Shown piece after piece: positions 60,812 through 64,000 of a DNA stretch of 64,000 nucleotides (within the stretch, counting starts at the first letter, position 1; each line of letters starts with the position of its first letter). Position numbers and translations under genes: made by a program. The notes beneath the pieces were generated by a model. The model had not been told where the DNA came from. It did no database searches and saw nothing but the letters and a program-made list of their open reading frames with translations. The stretch is from Phoronis australis (Eukaryota > Phoronida > Phoronidae), in contig NMRA01000100.1 of assembly GCA_002633005.1 (NCBI GenBank), positions 664,401 to 728,400 of the forward strand, in the 5' to 3' direction.

Positions 60812-60838
60812 AGCGATGAAAGCAGTTACGGAGAAGTG
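60812..60838 (+). CDS. candidate 27-nt optional microexon
   Basis: AATAG precedes and GTACGT follows nine codons reading SDESSYGEV. Both ends are phase 0, as is the host intron, so inclusion would add nine residues between F-E-H-A-R and Q-Q-C-E-K-Y-W without shifting the frame. The spacing without it already equals that of the family, so it would be an optional insert. The pyrimidine tract is only fair, and such short matches can occur by chance. Confidence 0.25.
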
Positions 60839-62110
60839 GTACGTTATGCTGTATGCAAACACAATATATTGCACTTACTGAGAATTAACCCAATTATCAA
60901 GCTAAATGTGCATCAATTCTCTTCATAACCACTTTTCACCATTTTGCTAGTCAGCATTGCAAAATTGTCACAGTTTATACTTATGAACGTAATATTGTAA
61001 ACATCAAAACGCACATTGTTTATTATGTCTAATACATTTTTGTCAATTATTCTTAACATAACCATTGCACTTTTTAATATTGTGTGTTATTTTTGAAAAG
61101 CAAGCCATGAATAACAAAATATTTAGATTGAGTGAAATGACTGACGGTAAAAAACACTTAGCTGCAAGTCTAAATTTTAGCTACGTTAGAAATTGTTTTC
61201 TGTGGAGACATACATATTGAAGGAGTAGAGGTATTGTATTAATTCTTGAATCAAAGGTATTGCATAATTATTGCTATAATACTTATTTACTTGTTATAGT
61301 GTTAAACATAATTGGAAATGAACCATGGCTTCCTACGTCTGTTTATTTGAACTCTCCTGTCATAGTCTTTAATGTCTTGCATCTAAATGTCAGGTGAACA
61401 GTGTGATAAAAAATTGATGTGAAATTGAATAAACCTCAACGGTTGTGATTACTTGAATTACTTTGAATTCCCAATGGTCGTCATGAAACTAGTTTTTGGA
61501 ACTCATAATGTGTACAAGTACTTAAATATTTTATCATGTTTAATTCTACTTTTATGGAAGAGCTTTTATAACTCTTTAGTTGTGTAGGCTTTGCATGTTC
61601 TGCGATTAAAGTTGAGGAAAATTTAATCCATATCATCAAAGGTCATTGCCATGGCTAAGATGGTCATAGGCATGTAACAACAGTGCAAATGTAAATTTGT
61701 TCAGTGATCATATTTGAATTCAACGACAGTCTTCATAAACCACTTAAACTGAATGGTGATTTTTTTCAAAACAAGTCTGTACAATGCGTCATAGGATGAC
61801 CAGTATAGAAATTTGTGAACTTGGTTTGTGATTTGTCTGTATATGGCCTTGTGTGCTGTATGATCCTATCAACCCCGATGCACTGAGTTAGGGTAAGGCT
61901 GGACAACTGTTGGAGTACAAAGCGGTTTAAGAGTTTTCTATTATAAGCCTATTGTCTGCAAAGTCTAACATTCATGATTAAACTCATCATGAAAAAGTCA
62001 ACCATCTAAGTAGCGTTTCCTATGCCTTCTGTGGCAATAACCCAGTATGACAGTGAATTTATCATCTTGTTTATAATGTAACTGTTGAGTTGTGTTGTAT
62101 CCTGTTTCAG

Positions 62111-62227
62111 CAACAATGTGAGAAGTACTGGCACAACACCTACCAACAGTTTGGCAGTATACACGTGGCCCTAGAGGAGACTGAGACTACTGCCGATTTT
62201 ACCATAAGAACTTTTAGAATTTCACAG
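62111..62227 (+). CDS. RPTP catalytic-domain exon (C-x-K-Y-W ... I-R-T-F)
   Basis: This 117-nt phase-0 exon reads QQCEKYWHNTYQQFGSIHVA then LEETETTADFTIRTFRISQ. It corresponds to the K-C-x-x-Y-W-P ... Y-G-x-x-x-V ... (Y/W)-x-I-R-x-F segment of PTP domains. The usual proline after Y-W is replaced by His, and Y-G by F-G. The acceptor is CTGTTTCAG and the donor CAG/GTAGTG. Confidence 0.92.
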
Positions 62228-62950
62228 GTAGTGATGGTGCAGTGACAATGGGAGGGTATTGGTATTGTCTTGGTATATTTGGTGTTGAAATAGTTTTAGC
62301 ATGTATTTTTACGTTATTGCATTGGCATATTTTACATTATTGCATTGGCACTGCATAGAAGTCTCACATGAAGTTTCTCTCCAACAAACACAATTTTTCA
62401 TTTGGAAAGTCTGGTGATATCGTAATGACTGTGTTAGGAAGCAGTGTGGCCTGCTGGGATAAGTGGCAGCTTACACAGTGCCTACTATTAGTTTTTGGAA
62501 TGACTGTTAAAAGGTTGGTTATTTCTTCTTCTGCCATTTTTGTGCTTTCTATATTTTGCACATAAAATCAGCGCTGGACGCATACACACTCTAGTAAAAG
62601 CACCATCCTTGTATTCTCTTCATTACTCGCAGATTACAAACAGTACCCATGTACTTGCAGTTTGTTCAATACCATCATGCAAATATGACGGGCAGATTAT
62701 TCATGGCGACAGCGTGTAAAGCCTAGCGTAAAAAGCAATCAGTTTTGAATAAACTAGCCATCCTTTCTAAACTTGACCGGCTTCAAGTCAACACCAGATA
62801 ATCTGCCATTTTCTTTTGATTGTGGAAACCAATTATTGTCCAGTAGTGGAGAATATGGTGATCAGTTTATTAGTGTTAATTGACCTGTTCTTTGATTTTC
62901 ATGTTTTGATGTAATTAGTGGAAAGAGATATAGCCCTGAACTTGTTCTAG
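62228..62950 (+). other. intron 7
   Basis: This 723-bp phase-0 intron has a GTAGTG donor and a CTTGTTCTAG acceptor. Overlapping 65-codon ORFs on both strands at 62364-62565 have no domain. Confidence 0.8.
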
Positions 62951-63102
62951 AATGGTTGTGATGGTGAGCGGCAGGTGAAACAGTTTCAGCTGAGCTCTTG
63001 GAACGAACTCGATTGTCCTGATACCAGTGCAGTGCTAGAATTCAGGCGGAGAATTAGTGTTTATACAAAGAACCTCACTGGGCCCATGGTGGTCCACTGT
63101 AG
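62951..63102 (+). CDS. RPTP catalytic-domain exon (altered WPD loop to catalytic HC)
   Basis: This 152-nt exon reads NGCDGERQVKQFQLSSWNEL, then DCPDTSAVLEFRRRISVYTK, then NLTGPMVVHC and two bases (AG) that open a Ser codon. R-x-V-x-Q-F, the tryptophan of the WPD loop, and G-P-x-V-V-H-C place it surely as the segment ending in the catalytic Cys of the H-C-S-A-G-x-G-R loop. The WPD loop itself, normally W-P-D-x-G-x-P, reads W-N-E-L-D-C-P, so the general-acid Asp is Glu and the Pro is Asn. The rest of the loop should be on the next exon, beyond the window. A later donor would create a stop, so 63102 is chosen. Confidence 0.93.
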
Positions 63103-63864
63103 GTAGGTACACTCCAGTCTAATGTAACTTTTACTTGAATAATCCGTATCGCTCTCAGAGCCGCTTAGTGGAACTGAAAAGCCATACCTTGAGGTTGTCA
63201 GTGTACAGCCGTTTCGTCCATTTTCTCATGGACTTGGTTCACCACCATGCGTGCCTCTCTCGTGGAATAAAACAATAAAACAACATGGGGGATTCACTAA
63301 TGTCAAGGGGAATCCCGTAGGAAGTTTGAGTATATCTCAGGAAGAAGTCCAGGATCTGTTCAGACTTGGTCTGTGGATTTGAATCTCAACCTCCCATGTC
63401 CTACACTTCAACTTATCTGGATGTAAACTTAATACACTGAAATCCTCATCAGAGACCTGGTGAATGATGTAGATCCCTGGTATGTTCATGATCTACATTA
63501 CCAGGTCTCGGATATCGTGTGGAGAACTTTTGACACCATGAGAGGGGATTCCGTGAAATTAACTGTTACAAGAAAAACCCTTAACTTGTACACTGTGCAT
63601 GAAAGGCTGTCACATAACACAAAAAGTATGATGGGCTGAAAAGGTCATCAAAAATTTCATGGATGTGCTTTAACACTATATCTTTCCCTTTTACAATGCG
63701 GAACCACTTCTTGCTATTAATATGACCATCTGCACTAGTGTTTGTATTTTATTTTACAACTACCAAGTCCCTCAAAGGGTCTTTGTGAAACACACAGATT
63801 TGTTTCCGTCATTCACCCAAGAGATTTCAGACGGCTCCATCGTATTGTGGCACCTTAGTGACAA
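63103..63864 (+). other. start of intron 8
   Basis: This phase-2 intron begins with GTAGGT. A hairpin pairs GAGACCTGGTGAATGATGTA (from 63452) with its near inverse ending GGTCTC (63510). No further exon with the A-G-x-G-R-T-G continuation was found before the window end. Confidence 0.65.
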
Positions 63865-64000
63865 TTTTTATGCGCCCACATATTTATATGTGGACGCATT
63901 ATGCCGTCATCTCTGTCCGTCCGGGTGGCGTCCGTCCGGCGTCTGGCATCCGGCGTCTGGCATCCGGCGTCCGCTGCTCTATCTCCAAAACCCTTTGACA
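63865..64000 (+). mobile_element. GTCCG-rich element, head of a second copy
   Basis: From TTTTTATGCGCCCACATATT on, it is nearly identical to 51948 onwards, including the GTCCGTCCG-rich stretch and CTCTATCTCCAAAACCCTTT. The window ends inside it. High similarity to the 52-kb copy points to recent activity. Confidence 0.85.

Larger units (their letters stand above)
59453..62110 (+). other. intron 6 (2.66 kb), with candidate microexon
   Basis: This phase-0 intron has a GTAAGC donor and a CTGTTTCAG acceptor. It contains a possible 27-nt optional exon (60812-60838) and a small inverted-repeat element (60221-60474). The rest is unremarkable. Confidence 0.75.

Overview
This is an AT-rich, intron-dominated stretch of animal nuclear DNA. 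It shows no bacterial or organellar organisation. GT/AG-bounded exons encode a receptor-type protein tyrosine phosphatase (RPTP). The spacer is packed with minisatellites, inverted-repeat transposons, a tRNA-derived SINE, LINE remnants and a THAP/TTAA transposon. This mixture suggests a marine invertebrate genome, possibly a non-vertebrate deuterostome, but no species can be assigned from the sequence alone.

I read almost the whole window as part of one plus-strand gene. Eight exons (534-598, 33480-33592, 56703-56793, 57456-57532, 58337-58373, 59355-59452, 62111-62227, 62951-63102) join in one open frame of about 250 codons, with every intron phase matching. They encode a lysine-rich juxtamembrane segment, the N-terminal helix of a PTP domain, and the PTP domain up to the catalytic His-Cys. 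The extracellular and transmembrane part lies upstream, and the rest of the catalytic loop lies downstream. The first two introns are very large (about 32.9 and 23.1 kb). The others are 0.66 to 2.7 kb. Two normally invariant catalytic-domain motifs are altered: WPD reads W-N-E and KNRY reads K-N-A-Y.

Intron 1 (599-33479) holds a 39-bp minisatellite (4.6-5.15 kb), a dense nest of dispersed repeats (5.5-14.9 kb), a 51-bp satellite with 17 identical copies (10.18-11.35 kb), a 1.4-kb long-TIR element with an AGTTT target-site duplication, a foldback palindrome (25.4-25.9 kb), a CpG-rich block (26.6-28.8 kb) and an antisense LINE 3' end (30.35 kb).

Intron 2 (33593-56702) begins with a 21-bp minisatellite almost touching the splice donor. 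It then carries two copies of a GTCCG-rich element, a tRNA-derived SINE, a hairpin MITE, a TTAA-flanked element with a THAP-domain relic on one strand and a P2X7-ballast-like cysteine relic on the other, LINE relics and a 2.36-kb CAGGCCCG-TIR transposon. Two near-identical duplicated blocks are each joined by a single N and look like unmerged haplotype overlaps from assembly.

I found no rRNA, CRISPR array, operon or intact nested gene. Most short ORFs in the window are chance frames or repeat-derived.
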